In this document: piece by piece, positions 16,595-26,000 of the stretch
How positions within the stretch are numbered: position 1 is the stretch's first letter
How the letters are laid out: each line of letters starts with the position of its first letter
NCBI RefSeq assembly: GCF_024979315.1
Contig: NZ_JANLCK010000003.1
Span: forward strand, 310,001-374,000
Reading direction: 5' to 3'
Length of the DNA: 64,000 nucleotides
Origin: Herbiconiux oxytropis
GTDB taxonomy: Bacteria > Actinomycetota > Actinomycetes > Actinomycetales > Microbacteriaceae
The notes under the pieces: model-generated
Told to the model about the DNA's origin: nothing
The model's database searches: none
Seen by the model: the letters and a program-made list of their open reading frames with translations, nothing else
Made by a program: the position numbers and the translations under genes

Positions 16595-17221
16595 ATGTCA
16601 CATTCCGAAGCCCCGAGGACATTACAGAATATGCAGCAAGAATCGGGGTCGAGCGAGGTCTCGCTGTGGACCGCCTGCCGAGAAGGCGACCAATCGGCCT
16701 TCGGCTGCCTCTTCGACCTTCACAAGGACCGGGTGTTCCGCCATGCATTTCGACTTCTGGCAGACAGAAGCGATGCGGAGGACATCTTGGGAACGGTGTT
16801 CTTCGAGTTGTGGCGCAAACGCGACACCGTCCACGTCGTCGACGGTTCTCTACTGCCGTGGCTCCTGCTCACCGCGACGAACTCAGCGCTGAATCTGCGG
16901 CGTGCGACACGCCGCTATCGACACCTCCTGAGCAGGCTCCCGCGTGAAGACCACGAGCTCTCCGCCGAAGATCAGGTATATCTGCGCTCGAACGGCCTGA
17001 GTCCTGAGCTGGACGATGCTCTTCGCGGATTGAACCCGACAGACCAGGGGCTCGTCGCACTCGTGATCATCGAGGGCTACCCGATCGCCGAAGCCGCGAT
17101 GGCGTTGGAGATCGGTCCCTCGGTCGCCCGTAAACGATTGTCGCGCCTGCGCGTCAGACTTCGCGAGAGTCTCTCCGGCGCATCCACAGTCGACCTCGCC
17201 CTCGAAGGGAACGGATCATGA
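16595..17221 (+). CDS. ECF sigma factor, second of the window
   Basis: Sigma-70 family ECF factor of up to 208 residues. Sigma-2: FGCLFDLHKDRVFRHAFRLL, DAEDILGTVFFELWRKRD and NSALNLRRATRRYRHL. Sigma-4: LDDALRGLNPTDQGLVALVI, YPIAEAAMALEIGPSVARKR. Start is uncertain: ATG 16595 has no clear ribosome site, while ATG 16631 is preceded by GAGGA. It overlaps the next gene by ATGA. GC content and codon choice are visibly lower than in the flanking operons, hinting at a separate origin. No classical anti-sigma gene adjoins; the membrane protein that follows may fill that role. Confidence 0.85.
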   Translation: MSHSEAPRTLQNMQQESGSSEVSLWTACREGDQSAFGCLFDLHKDRVFRHAFRLLADRSDAEDILGTVFFELWRKRDTVHVVDGSLLPWLLLTATNSALNLRRATRRYRHLLSRLPREDHELSAEDQVYLRSNGLSPELDDALRGLNPTDQGLVALVIIEGYPIAEAAMALEIGPSVARKRLSRLRVRLRESLSGASTVDLALEGNGS

Positions 17222-17988
17222 ACGAACCGATAGTGAGCCAGAAGTTTGCGGATGCGCTGCGCATTGCTCTGATGGAGAATGCAGTCCCCTCGCGGCGGCC
17301 GGCGCGCCGACGGTTGTGGATGGGGACTGCGGCAGTCGCGGTGCTCGCGCTGACAGGAACTGCGGGAGTGGCGGCGGCTCGCCTCATGGCACCACCCGGG
17401 ACTCCCATCGAGGCTTCCCTCTCCGAGGCCGTGCACGGGACGTTCATCGGCACCGGCACCCTCGACCTGGGCCCCGTTCCGGAGGGCGCGACCCACATCA
17501 AGATCATCGTGACGTGCCTCAGCCCGGGAACATTCACCTTCGGAGAATTCGGCACGATGACGTGCCGGGAGCCAGACGTGAACGACCAGACGTGGGGCGC
17601 TGTGCCCTTGGGCCTCGATCAACAACACACCATCACTCTGGAGACATCTCCGACGGCGTCCTGGTCCATATCGGCCCACTACACGAAGACTGTCGAGACC
17701 GAGTGGGGCGTGAACGAGGCGGGTCAGACCTTCGGTGCGCCGAAGGGCGACAGCAATCCCGACCTCATCCCCGTGACGGCCACGAACGGAGAACGCGGAT
17801 ACCTGCGCCTGGAGGACTACGAGTCGGACGACCTGGAGGGCTGGACGATGGAGGACGCAACCGAGTTCATCGAGGGCGCCAACCGCCTCGACCGCCACCT
17901 GCCCGTCTACGAATCCGACGGATCCACGGTGATCGGCGAGTTCCTGCTCCCTGGAACGGACTCCTCCCTGGTCTTCCGCCAGCGGTAG
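17218..17988 (+). CDS. membrane-anchored exported protein, possible anti-sigma or sigma target
   Basis: 256 residues: a 32-residue cytosolic N terminus, a membrane helix (about 33-55, WMGTAAVAVLALTGTAGVAA), and an extracytoplasmic part. A cysteine pair (VTCLSP, MTCREP) probably forms a disulfide. The C-terminal region has an actinobacterial surface motif: VNEAGQTFG, PDLIPVTATNGERGYL, then LPVYESDGSTVIGEF. The same set recurs in the next gene. ATGA overlap with the sigma gene and the N-in/C-out layout suit an unusual anti-sigma factor, but there is no zinc-type or RskA-like motif, so the role is open. Confidence 0.7.
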   Translation: MNEPIVSQKFADALRIALMENAVPSRRPARRRLWMGTAAVAVLALTGTAGVAAARLMAPPGTPIEASLSEAVHGTFIGTGTLDLGPVPEGATHIKIIVTCLSPGTFTFGEFGTMTCREPDVNDQTWGAVPLGLDQQHTITLETSPTASWSISAHYTKTVETEWGVNEAGQTFGAPKGDSNPDLIPVTATNGERGYLRLEDYESDDLEGWTMEDATEFIEGANRLDRHLPVYESDGSTVIGEFLLPGTDSSLVFRQR

Positions 17989-18056
17989 TTGACGAAAGCT
18001 CAGTTAAGTTGGCATGATGGTCGTGCCCAGCCATCGGCCGATCAACGGGGGACTTA

Positions 18057-18843
18057 ATGTCAGCACGAGACAAAGTGCGGTTGCGCGCTCGGCGGCAGAC
18101 GGCGTCGGCCATCGCGGCGACTGCGGTCGCCGCCGTCATCGTCACGTCTGCAAGCAGCGCGAGCGCTCAGACGGGACCGGTCACCGGGTGGTCCACGGGA
18201 CTGAATCACTTCGTCTATTTCAACCAGGCGAACGTCAATGTCCTCGGCGCGAGCGCGGTGACGTTCGCTTCGTCACGGGGCATTCCGACTCCGAACCAGT
18301 ATGCAGTCGCGAAGGCTCAGCTGCTCGACGAGTGGGGCGTCTATTGTGTCGGCCCCCAGGTCTTCAGCTCGTACCCGAATGGGGCGGCTTCGACGTCGTG
18401 TCATATCAATCACACATCGTTCGCTTCGCAAGGGATCGTGTGGGGTTGGACGGGTGTCCAATGGCGCAAGCAGACCACGTATCGTCTTTGGTACGACCGC
18501 GGGGCCGGTGCGCGCGGAGCGACAACACGGGACGAAACGCCTGAGTGGCCGGTGAACGCGACAGGACAGACGTACGGGAACGGCGCCCTCGCCGCATCCG
18601 CCGAGGAATTCCCCGACCTGATCACCGCCACCGCCACGAACGGTCAGCGCGGATATGTGGTGAACGCCGACCTGAACGAGGCGTCGGGGGAGGGCGTCCT
18701 CGCGCAGGGGTGCTTCGCCGGATTCGGTCTCTGCCTGGATGGAAGGCGCTGCGGGCGGCGACCGCACTCTTCCCGTGTACGACTCCGACGGGTCGACGGT
18801 CCTGGGGGAGTTCCTCATCCCCGCCGCCGAAGTGACCGAGTAG
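18057..18843 (+). pseudogene. exported protein with frameshift near 18707-18710
   Basis: Signal peptide (to about residue 38, ASSASAQ), then a secreted domain with two cysteines (YCVGPQ, TSCHINH) and the motif set VNATGQTYG, FPDLITATATNGQRGYVV shared with the preceding gene. The initial frame then loses homology and runs on to 19043, through the neighbouring gene. The expected ending LPVYDSDGSTVLGEFLIP and a TAG at 18841 lie in the next frame. Deleting one G from GGGG at 18707-18710 joins the two exactly. It is either a real frameshift or a sequencing error in the G run. Starts at ATG 18057 after GGGG. Function unknown. Confidence 0.7.
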
Positions 18844-18850
18844 GGGAGCC

Positions 18851-19666
18851 TCAGGCGCCGGCCGGGGCTATCGCGTGGTGGCGGCCGATGGGGAGCATGA
18901 GGGGCTTGCCCGAGACCGGGTCGGGGATGACGCGGCTGTCGAGGCCGAACACCGTGCGCACGACATCCTCGGTGAGCACCGCGGTGGGGTCGCCCGCCGC
19001 GTGCACCCGGCCGCCCGCGAGCGCCACCAGGTGGTCGGCGTAGCGCGCAGCGAGGTTGAGGTCGTGCAGCACCATCACGATCGTGGTGCCGCGCCGCCGG
19101 TTGAGGTCGGTGAGGAGGTCGAGCACCTCCACCTGGTGGCTCACGTCGAGGAACGTCGTCGGCTCGTCGAGCAACAGCAGCTCGGTCTGCTGGGCGAGGG
19201 CCATGGCGATCCACACCCGCTGGCGCTGGCCGCCGGAGAGCTCGTCGACGGGGCGGTCGGCGAGGCCCGCGGTGTCGGTCGCGTCGAGGGCGTCGGCCAC
19301 CGCCGCGTCGTCGGCGGCGCTCCAGCGCGTGAAGATGCCCTGGTGCGGATGCCTGCCCCGGCCCACGAGATCCGACACCGTGATGCCCTCGGGTGCGATG
19401 GGCGACTGCGGGAGGAGCCCCATGGTGCGGGCGAGCTGCTTGGCCGGCATCCGGTGCACCTCCTTGCCGTCGAGCAGCACGTGACCGGTGCGCGGCGCGA
19501 GCAGTCGCGACATGGAGCGCAGCAGCGTGGACTTGCCACAGGCGTTGGCGCCCACGATGGCGGTCACCCTCCCGGGCGGCACCTCGAGGTCGAGCCCCTC
19601 GATGACCGTGCGGTCGCCGTAGCCCAGCGAGAGCGCCTCGGCGGTCAGGCGGTGGTCGGTGGTCAC
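18851..19666 (-). CDS. iron-siderophore ABC transporter ATPase
   Basis: FecE/FepC-type ATPase of 271 residues: Walker A GANACGKS, Q-loop PQSP, signature LSGGQRQRVWIAMAL, Walker B LLLLDEPTTFLD, switch VLHDLNLAARYAD. GTG start at 19666 overlaps the upstream permease stop by 4 bp (GTGA) and follows GGGAGG. Last gene of a four-gene iron operon; its stop lies 7 bp from the end of the convergent frameshifted gene, with no separate terminator visible. Confidence 0.93.
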   Translation of the reverse strand: MTTDHRLTAEALSLGYGDRTVIEGLDLEVPPGRVTAIVGANACGKSTLLRSMSRLLAPRTGHVLLDGKEVHRMPAKQLARTMGLLPQSPIAPEGITVSDLVGRGRHPHQGIFTRWSAADDAAVADALDATDTAGLADRPVDELSGGQRQRVWIAMALAQQTELLLLDEPTTFLDVSHQVEVLDLLTDLNRRRGTTIVMVLHDLNLAARYADHLVALAGGRVHAAGDPTAVLTEDVVRTVFGLDSRVIPDPVSGKPLMLPIGRHHAIAPAGA

Positions 19667-20757
19667 AGGGAGCCTCCCCGGCGGTTGGAACGGATGATGA
19701 GGTAGATCAGGTACGGCGCCCCGAGCACACCCGTGATGACACCGACCGGGTAGCGCGTGCCGAACGCGAACTGGCCCACGAAGTCGGCCACGAGCACGAG
19801 CAGCGCCCCCACGAGCCCTGCCGGCACGAGCAGCGGCGTGCCTGGGCCGACGAGACGCGACGCGATGGGCCCGGCGAGGAACGCCACGAACGCGATCGGT
19901 CCGCACGCCGCGGTGGCGAAAGCGATGAGGCCCACGGCGGTGACGATCGCGATGAGCCTCGTGCGATCCACCCGCACCCCGAGGGCCGACGCGGTGTCGT
20001 CGCCGAGCTGCGTGGTGCCGAGGTTTCGGGACTGGCCGAGCAGCACCGGCGTGAGCACGGCGAGGGCCACGACGACGGGCACGACCTGCGACCAGCTCGT
20101 GCCGTTGAGGCTGCCGGTGAGCCAGCGCTCGGCCTCCTGCAGATCCCACTGCGCTGCCTGGGAGAGCACGTACGCCGTGATGCTGTTGAGCATCGCCGCC
20201 ATGCCGATCCCGATCAGGATGAGCCGGGTGCCGGCCACACCGCTGCGATACGAGAGCGCGTAGATCAGGATGGCGACGACGAGCCCCGCCACGATGGCGA
20301 ACGCCGACACCGCCGTGGAGCCGAGCGAGAGCGTGACGATGGCGAAGGCCGCCGCGGCGCTCGCGCCGGAGCTGATGCCGATGATGTCGGGGCTCGCGAG
20401 CGGATTGCGGAGCATCGTCTGGAAGGTGACGCCGCCGAGGCCGAAGCAGAGCCCTGCGAGCACCGCGAGGCTCGCCCGGGGCAGGCGCAGGCGGCCGACC
20501 GTGAACGTGGCACCGGGCACGTCGCCGCCGAACATGACGGTGACGACGTCTGCCGGCGGGTAGAAGGTCTTGCCCACCATGAGGGAGACGGCGAACACCA
20601 CCAGGATGAGGGCGCTGAGCACGGCGATGACGATGCCGGCCCGCCGGTGGCGGAGCCGACGGCTGCGGGCCACCGCCTGCGCGGTCGAGAGGCTGGGGGA
20701 ATCGTCGCGCGCCTCGGCGGGTGGTGTGCCCTCGCCCGCCGCGATGACCGCGCTCAC
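19663..20757 (-). CDS. iron-siderophore ABC permease (FecCD family), second subunit
   Basis: 364-residue membrane protein of the FecCD family with about ten helices. Landmarks: LPRASLAVLAGLCFGLGGVT, RNPLASPDIIGISSGASAAA, LGDDTASALGV, ACGPIAFVAFLAGPIASRLVG and VGVITGVLGAPYLIYLI. The long hydrophilic N terminus (about 35 residues) precedes the first helix. GTG start 20757 overlaps the first permease gene stop by 4 bp. It forms a heterodimer with that subunit. Confidence 0.92.
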   Translation of the reverse strand: MSAVIAAGEGTPPAEARDDSPSLSTAQAVARSRRLRHRRAGIVIAVLSALILVVFAVSLMVGKTFYPPADVVTVMFGGDVPGATFTVGRLRLPRASLAVLAGLCFGLGGVTFQTMLRNPLASPDIIGISSGASAAAAFAIVTLSLGSTAVSAFAIVAGLVVAILIYALSYRSGVAGTRLILIGIGMAAMLNSITAYVLSQAAQWDLQEAERWLTGSLNGTSWSQVVPVVVALAVLTPVLLGQSRNLGTTQLGDDTASALGVRVDRTRLIAIVTAVGLIAFATAACGPIAFVAFLAGPIASRLVGPGTPLLVPAGLVGALLVLVADFVGQFAFGTRYPVGVITGVLGAPYLIYLIIRSNRRGGSL

Positions 20758-21827
20758 AGGGCTCGCACCTTCTGCCGCCGCACGATCCAGATGAACACCG
20801 GCGCCCCGATGAGCGCCGTGATGATGCCCACGTCGATCTCGGAGGGCCGAGCCACGATGCGGCCGAGCACGTCGGCGCCCGTGAGGAGCGCCGCACCGAC
20901 GACGGCCGAGAACGGCACCAGCCCGCGGTGGTCGACGCCCACGATGAGCCGGCAGGCGTGCGGCACCACGAGGCCGACGAACGCGATGGGTCCGCACACC
21001 GCGGTGGCGGCACCGCACAGCACGACCGAGCCGAGGGCCGCGGCGCCGCGGGTGAGGGCTACGCGCTCGCCGAGGCCGGCCGCGAGCTCGTCGCCGAGGG
21101 CGAGGGAGTTGAGGCCCTTGGCCGAGAGCAGGCAGATGACGAATCCGGCCAGCAGGAAGGGCAGCACCTGGTTCAGGGCCGTGAAGGTGGCTCCGCCCAC
21201 GCCGCCGATGAGCCACGCCCTGGCGGCCTCGCCGATGTCGGCGCGCGGCAGCACGACGGCGCTGATGAACGAAGCGAGCGCGGCCGAGGTGGCGGCCCCC
21301 GCGAGAGCGAGCTTGAGCGGTGTGGCACCGCCGCGCCCGAGGGAGCCCACGGTGTAGACGAAGACGGCCGCGACGGCGGCGCCGCCGATGGCGACCCAGA
21401 TCTGGGTGGTGGCCGAGGAGAGCCCGACGAAGGCGATGAACGTCACGACGGCGAGCGAGGCGCCCATGTTGATGCCGAGCACGCCGGGGTCGGCGAGCGG
21501 ATTGCGCGTGACGCCCTGCATGACGGCTCCCGAGACGGCGAGGGCTGCGCCGACGAGCACCGCCACGAGGGTGCGGGGGATGCGGGTGGCGACGGCGGCG
21601 GGGCCGAAACCCTCGGTCTGCCCGCCGAGCGCGGAGAGCACGTCGCCCCACTCGACCTCGCGGGAGCCGACGAGCACGGAGGCCGCCATGACGGCACCGA
21701 GCACCGCGAGCGAGATGACGAGCCCGAGGGCGCGCACGCGCCTCGGGCGCCGCACGACGGCGGCGCCCGAGGGAGGAGGCGGGGTGGCGGTCTTCAGGGC
21801 CGTCACCGCATCCGGGACTCGGCTCAC
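20754..21827 (-). CDS. iron-siderophore ABC permease (FecCD family), first subunit
   Basis: 357-residue FecCD permease: IPRTLVAVLVGAALAVSGAV, RNPLADPGVLGINMGASLAV, LGDELAAGLGERV, VCGPIAFVGLVVPHACRLIV and DVGIITALIGAPVFIWIV. GTG start at 21827 overlaps the binding-protein gene by GTGA. The membrane part carries the iron-chelate imported from the binding lipoprotein. Confidence 0.92.
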   Translation of the reverse strand: MSRVPDAVTALKTATPPPPSGAAVVRRPRRVRALGLVISLAVLGAVMAASVLVGSREVEWGDVLSALGGQTEGFGPAAVATRIPRTLVAVLVGAALAVSGAVMQGVTRNPLADPGVLGINMGASLAVVTFIAFVGLSSATTQIWVAIGGAAVAAVFVYTVGSLGRGGATPLKLALAGAATSAALASFISAVVLPRADIGEAARAWLIGGVGGATFTALNQVLPFLLAGFVICLLSAKGLNSLALGDELAAGLGERVALTRGAAALGSVVLCGAATAVCGPIAFVGLVVPHACRLIVGVDHRGLVPFSAVVGAALLTGADVLGRIVARPSEIDVGIITALIGAPVFIWIVRRQKVRAL

Positions 21828-22861
21828 TTGGCCTTGTCGGCGGCCGCGGCCAGCAGCTCGAGGTAGTCGTCGAGCACCCACGAGATCGACAGCGGGGTGG
21901 GGTTCGCGGCGGTGCCGAGCGGGCTCGTGCCCGGGAGGCTCACGATCGAGCCGTTCGCCACGGCGGGCACCTGCGAGAGCAGCGGGTCGCCCTCGAGGGT
22001 CGTGACGAGGTCGTCGCCGCCGTAGGTGACGATGAGGTCGACGTCGGCGAAGGTGTCGGCCTGCTCCGAGCTCACCGTGAGCGAGAAGTTCTCGGTGGTG
22101 GCGGAGGCATCGGCGATGCTCTTCGGGGTCGACAGGCCGAGGTCCTCGAAGAAGGCGGCGCGGGTGTCGTGCGTCGTGTAGAAGCTGACCTCGCTGAGGT
22201 CGGCGGTGTCGACGTGGGTGAGGAACATGGCCGAGGTGCCCTCGAGCTGCGGGTACTCCGCAGCCGAGTCGGCGATCTCCTGCTCGAGCTCGGCGATGAG
22301 GGCGTCGCCCTCCTCGGCGAGGCCGAGGCCCTCGCTGTTGAGGTGGATCATGTCGCGCCACGAGGTTCCCCACGCGGTCTCGGGGTAGGCCACGACGGGG
22401 GCGATCTCGCTCAGGGTGTCGTAGTCCTCCTGCGTGAGCCCCGAGTAGGCGGCGAGGATGACATCCGGAGCGGTGTCGGCCACGGCCTCGAAGTCGATGC
22501 CGTCGGTCTCGTCGAACAGCACGGGCGTCTCGGCGCCGAGCTCCTCGAGCTTCTCGTCGACCCAGGGCAGCACGCCGTCGCCGTCGTCGTCGCCGAAGTT
22601 GGCCGCGGCCATGCCGACGGGCACGATGCCGAGGGCGAGCGGCACCTCGTGGTTGGCCCAGTTGACGGTGGCGACGCGCTCGGGCTTCGTCTCGATCGTG
22701 GTGGTGCCGAGGGCGTGCTCGATGGTGATGGGCGTGAACTCCGTGTCCCCACCGGCGGCGGCGGAGCCGTCCGAACCGGAGGAGGGGGTGGAGCACGCGG
22801 CGAGGCCGGCGGTGAGCAGGGCTGCCGTCGAGAGAGCGAGCAGTCGAGAAGCGCGGGGCAT
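21824..22861 (-). CDS. iron-siderophore-binding lipoprotein
   Basis: FepB/FhuD-type (peripla_BP_2) binding lipoprotein of 345 residues. Signal peptide with lipobox LAAC (Cys22). Typical segments: TIETKPERVATVNWANHEVP, FEAVADTAPDVILAAYSGLT, LSISWVLDDYLELL. First gene of the iron operon; a double DtxR/IdeR-type iron box begins 9 bp upstream of the ATG, so expression should rise when iron is scarce. Confidence 0.92.
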   Translation of the reverse strand: MPRASRLLALSTAALLTAGLAACSTPSSGSDGSAAAGGDTEFTPITIEHALGTTTIETKPERVATVNWANHEVPLALGIVPVGMAAANFGDDDGDGVLPWVDEKLEELGAETPVLFDETDGIDFEAVADTAPDVILAAYSGLTQEDYDTLSEIAPVVAYPETAWGTSWRDMIHLNSEGLGLAEEGDALIAELEQEIADSAAEYPQLEGTSAMFLTHVDTADLSEVSFYTTHDTRAAFFEDLGLSTPKSIADASATTENFSLTVSSEQADTFADVDLIVTYGGDDLVTTLEGDPLLSQVPAVANGSIVSLPGTSPLGTAANPTPLSISWVLDDYLELLAAAADKAK

Positions 22862-22869
22862 GGGGGCCT

Positions 22870-22893
22870 TTCGGTTAGGATTGCCTAACCGAA
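22870..22893. promoter_or_regulatory. double DtxR/IdeR iron box
   Basis: A perfect palindrome with 10-bp arms TTCGGTTAGG and CCTAACCGAA and a 4-base centre. It can be read as two 19-bp DtxR sites offset by 5 bp: TTCGGTTAGGATTGCCTAA (22870-22888) and TTAGGATTGCCTAACCGAA (22875-22893). Read in the better orientation, each matches 15 of 19 positions of the consensus TTAGGTTAGGCTAACCTAA, as I recall it. It lies immediately upstream of the iron-binding lipoprotein gene. Confidence 0.8.
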
Positions 22894-22974
22894 CCTAGTC
22901 GACGTCGAGATGGCCTGCAAATGGGTCGCCTCGAAGTGTGACATCTGAGGTCCGGCGCACGTCCTACAAGACGG

Positions 22975-23006
22975 GCGCCCCATCCGTCCCCCACCGGGTG
23001 GGGCGC
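22975..23006. other. hairpin in the leader before the Pls-like gene
   Basis: Inverted arms GCGCCCCA (22975-22982) and TGGGGCGC (22999-23006) with a 16-base loop, 44 bp before the synthetase start. It could be a 5' leader hairpin or a regulator site. No clear promoter was identified in the 188-bp gap. Confidence 0.4.
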
Positions 23007-23049
23007 TCCTCGCGCCTCGCGCGATCGTCGTTAACCTTCCTGGTGCACA

Positions 23050-26000
23050 ATGTCCGCCATGCCCGACAGCACCCCGCACCTCCAGCCCGAACTCGACCGG
23101 GCCTCGGGGGCGGCGTCACCCCGCACCCTGATCGACGTGCTGCGAGCCGCGACGGCGCGGAATCCCGAGGCATCGGCCCTGGAGGATGCGCAGGGTGCCC
23201 TGAGCTACCGCGAGCTGATGGCGCGCGTGCATGCGACCGCCGCCGAGCTCCACGAGGCCGGTGTGCGGCGCGGTGACCGCGTCGGCATCCGGATGGAATC
23301 GGGGCGGCGCGAGCTCTACATCGCCATCCTCGCGGTGCTCGCGGCAGGTGCCGCCTACGTGCCGGTCGATGCCGACGACCCCGAGGAGCGGGCCGAGCTC
23401 GTGTTCGGCGAGGCGCGCGTAGCGGGCATCATCACGGGCACGGGGGAATTCGCCCCTGCGGAGACGGAGACGGAGACCGCGCCGGAGCGGGCGGCCAGGC
23501 TCTTCGCCCGTGGCGAGCCGCACGCGAGCACGGCGTCGCTCCCCGTGGTCTCGCCGCCCGAGCCCGAGGACGACGCCTGGATCATCTTCACCTCCGGCTC
23601 CACGGGCACCCCCAAGGGTGTGGCCGTGACCCACCGCTCCGCCGCCGCCTTCGTCGACGCCGAGTCGCAGCTGTTCCTCACCGGGGAGCCGATCGGCCCC
23701 GGCGACCGTGTGCTCGCGGGGCTCTCGGTGGCCTTCGACGCCTCGTGCGAGGAGATGTGGCTCGCCTGGGCGCACGGCGCCTGCCTCGTGCCCGCGCCGC
23801 GCTCGCTCGTGCGCAGCGGCATGGACCTGGGGCCCTGGCTCGTGACCCGCGACATCACGATCGTCTCGACCGTTCCCACGCTCGCGGCCCTCTGGCCCGT
23901 GGAGTCGCTCGAGAACGTGCGGCTGCTCATCTTCGGCGGTGAGGCCTGCCCGCCCGAGCTCGGCGAGCGGCTCGCGAGCGGCGGCCGGGAGGTCTGGAAC
24001 ACGTACGGGCCCACCGAGGCCACCGTGGTCGCGTGCGCCGCGCCGCTCGGCGGCCCGGGACCGGTGCGGATCGGGCTCCCGCTCGAGGGCTGGACCCTCG
24101 CGGTGGTCGACGGCGACGGCGCCCGTGTGGCCCCCGGCGAGGTCGGCGAGCTCATCATCGGGGGAGTGGGCCTCGCGCGCTATCTCGACCCCGAGAAGGA
24201 TGCCGAGAAGTACGCCGCCATGCCCTCGCTCGGCTGGGAGCGCGCCTATCGCAGCGGCGACCTCGTGCGCTACGACCCCGAGGGACTCGTGTTCCAGGGC
24301 CGCGCCGACGACCAGGTGAAGGTGGGCGGCCGGCGGATCGAGCTCGGCGAGATCGAGTCGGCCCTGCAGGGCCTCCCGGGGGTCTCGGGTGCCGCCGTGG
24401 CGGTGCGCACGACCGGCGCGGGCAACCAGGTGCTCGTGGGGTACGTCGTGGCGGCCGATCCGGCGTCGTTCGACCGGGAGACCGCCGTGGCGCGGCTGCG
24501 CGAGGAACTGCCGGCGGCGCTCGTGCCGCTCGTGGCCGTGCTGGAGGACCTCCCCACCCGAACCTCCGGGAAGGTCGACAAGGCCGCCCTGCCCTGGCCG
24601 CTGCCCGCCGGCGCCGGCTCCGGCGACGCCTCGGAGGGCGAGGGCGGCTTCGGGCCCGACGCCGATCCGATGCTCGTGCGGGTGGCCGGGCTCTGGACCG
24701 ACGTGCTCGGCGTGCCGGTCACCGACCCGGCCGCCAACTTCTTCGACCTCGGCGGCGGCTCGCTCGCGGCGGCCCAGCTCGTGGCCGGCCTCCGCCGCAT
24801 CGACCCGGGCTTCACGGTCGCCGACGTGTACTCCCATCCGCGCCTCGGTGCCGTGGCCGCCGAGCTCTCGGTGCGGGTCGGTGCGGCGGATGCTGACGAG
24901 GCCGACACCGCCGGCGGGCGGGCCTCCTCAGCGCCCGTGGCCGAGACCCCGCTCCGGATGCGCGTGCTGCAGACCCTGCTCGGCATCCCCCTGTTCGTGC
25001 TCGCGGGCCTGCGCTGGCTCGTCTACCTCTTCACCGCCACGGCCGTGCTCACGGCCGTCGGCGGCTTCGGCTTCCTGCCGACCGTGCCGCTCTGGCTCCT
25101 GATCGTCGGTCTCGTGCTCTTCGCCACGCCGTTCGGCCGCATGGGCATTTCAGTCATCGCCTCGCGGCTGCTCCTCCGGGGCCTCCGCCCCGGCAACCAC
25201 CCGCGGGGCGGCCGGTGGCACCTCCGACTCTGGCTCGCCGAGCAGATCGCGCACCAGGTCGGAGCCGTGAGCCTCGCCGGAGCGCCGTGGATCAACTACT
25301 ACGCCCGCGCCCTCGGCGCCCGCATCGCCGACGACGTCGACCTGCACTCGCTGCCGCCGGTCACCGGCATGCTCACGGTGGGTCGCGGCGCCTCGATCGA
25401 GCCCGAGGTCGACCTGTCGGGCTACTGGATCGACGGCGACACGGTGCGGGTGGGCGCGGTGCGCGTGGGCGCCGGCAGCACGGTGGGCGCCCGCAGCTCG
25501 CTGCTGCCGGGCACCCGCATCGGCAAGCGCGCCGAGATCGAGGCCGGCTCCTCGGTCTTCGGGCGCGTGCCCTCCGGACAGCGCTGGGCAGGCTCGCCCG
25601 CCCGTCGCGTGGGCAAGGCCCGCGACTGGTGGCCGTCCGCGCGCCCTGCTCGCGGCTCCAGGTGGCTCGTGGCCTACGGCGCCTCCTCGGTGGTGATGGC
25701 GGCTGTTCCGCTCATCGCCTACGCCTCGGGCGGCGCGGTGCTCGCCGTCTTCCTCCGCGACTCCGCCACCCTCGGCGAGGCCGCCGGCCGGGCCGCGCTC
25801 GGTCTCGTGCCCGGCGTGCTCGTGGCCGGCGTCGTGCTCGCCGGGCTCGTGCTCGTGCTCACCCGGCTCCTCGGCCTCGGCGTCTCCGAGGGGGTGCACG
25901 CCGTGCGCGGCCGCGTGGGCTGGCAGCTCTGGGCCACCGAGCGCCTGCTCGACCTCTCGCGCACCGTGCTCTTCCCGCTCTACTCCGGTCTCTTCACCCC

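Noticed and set aside
18721-19043. Extension of the exported paralogue to 19043 as a 328-residue protein
   Set aside because: Similarity to its paralogue ends at the G run, and the extra part is the antisense of the iron ATPase gene; a frameshift explains it.
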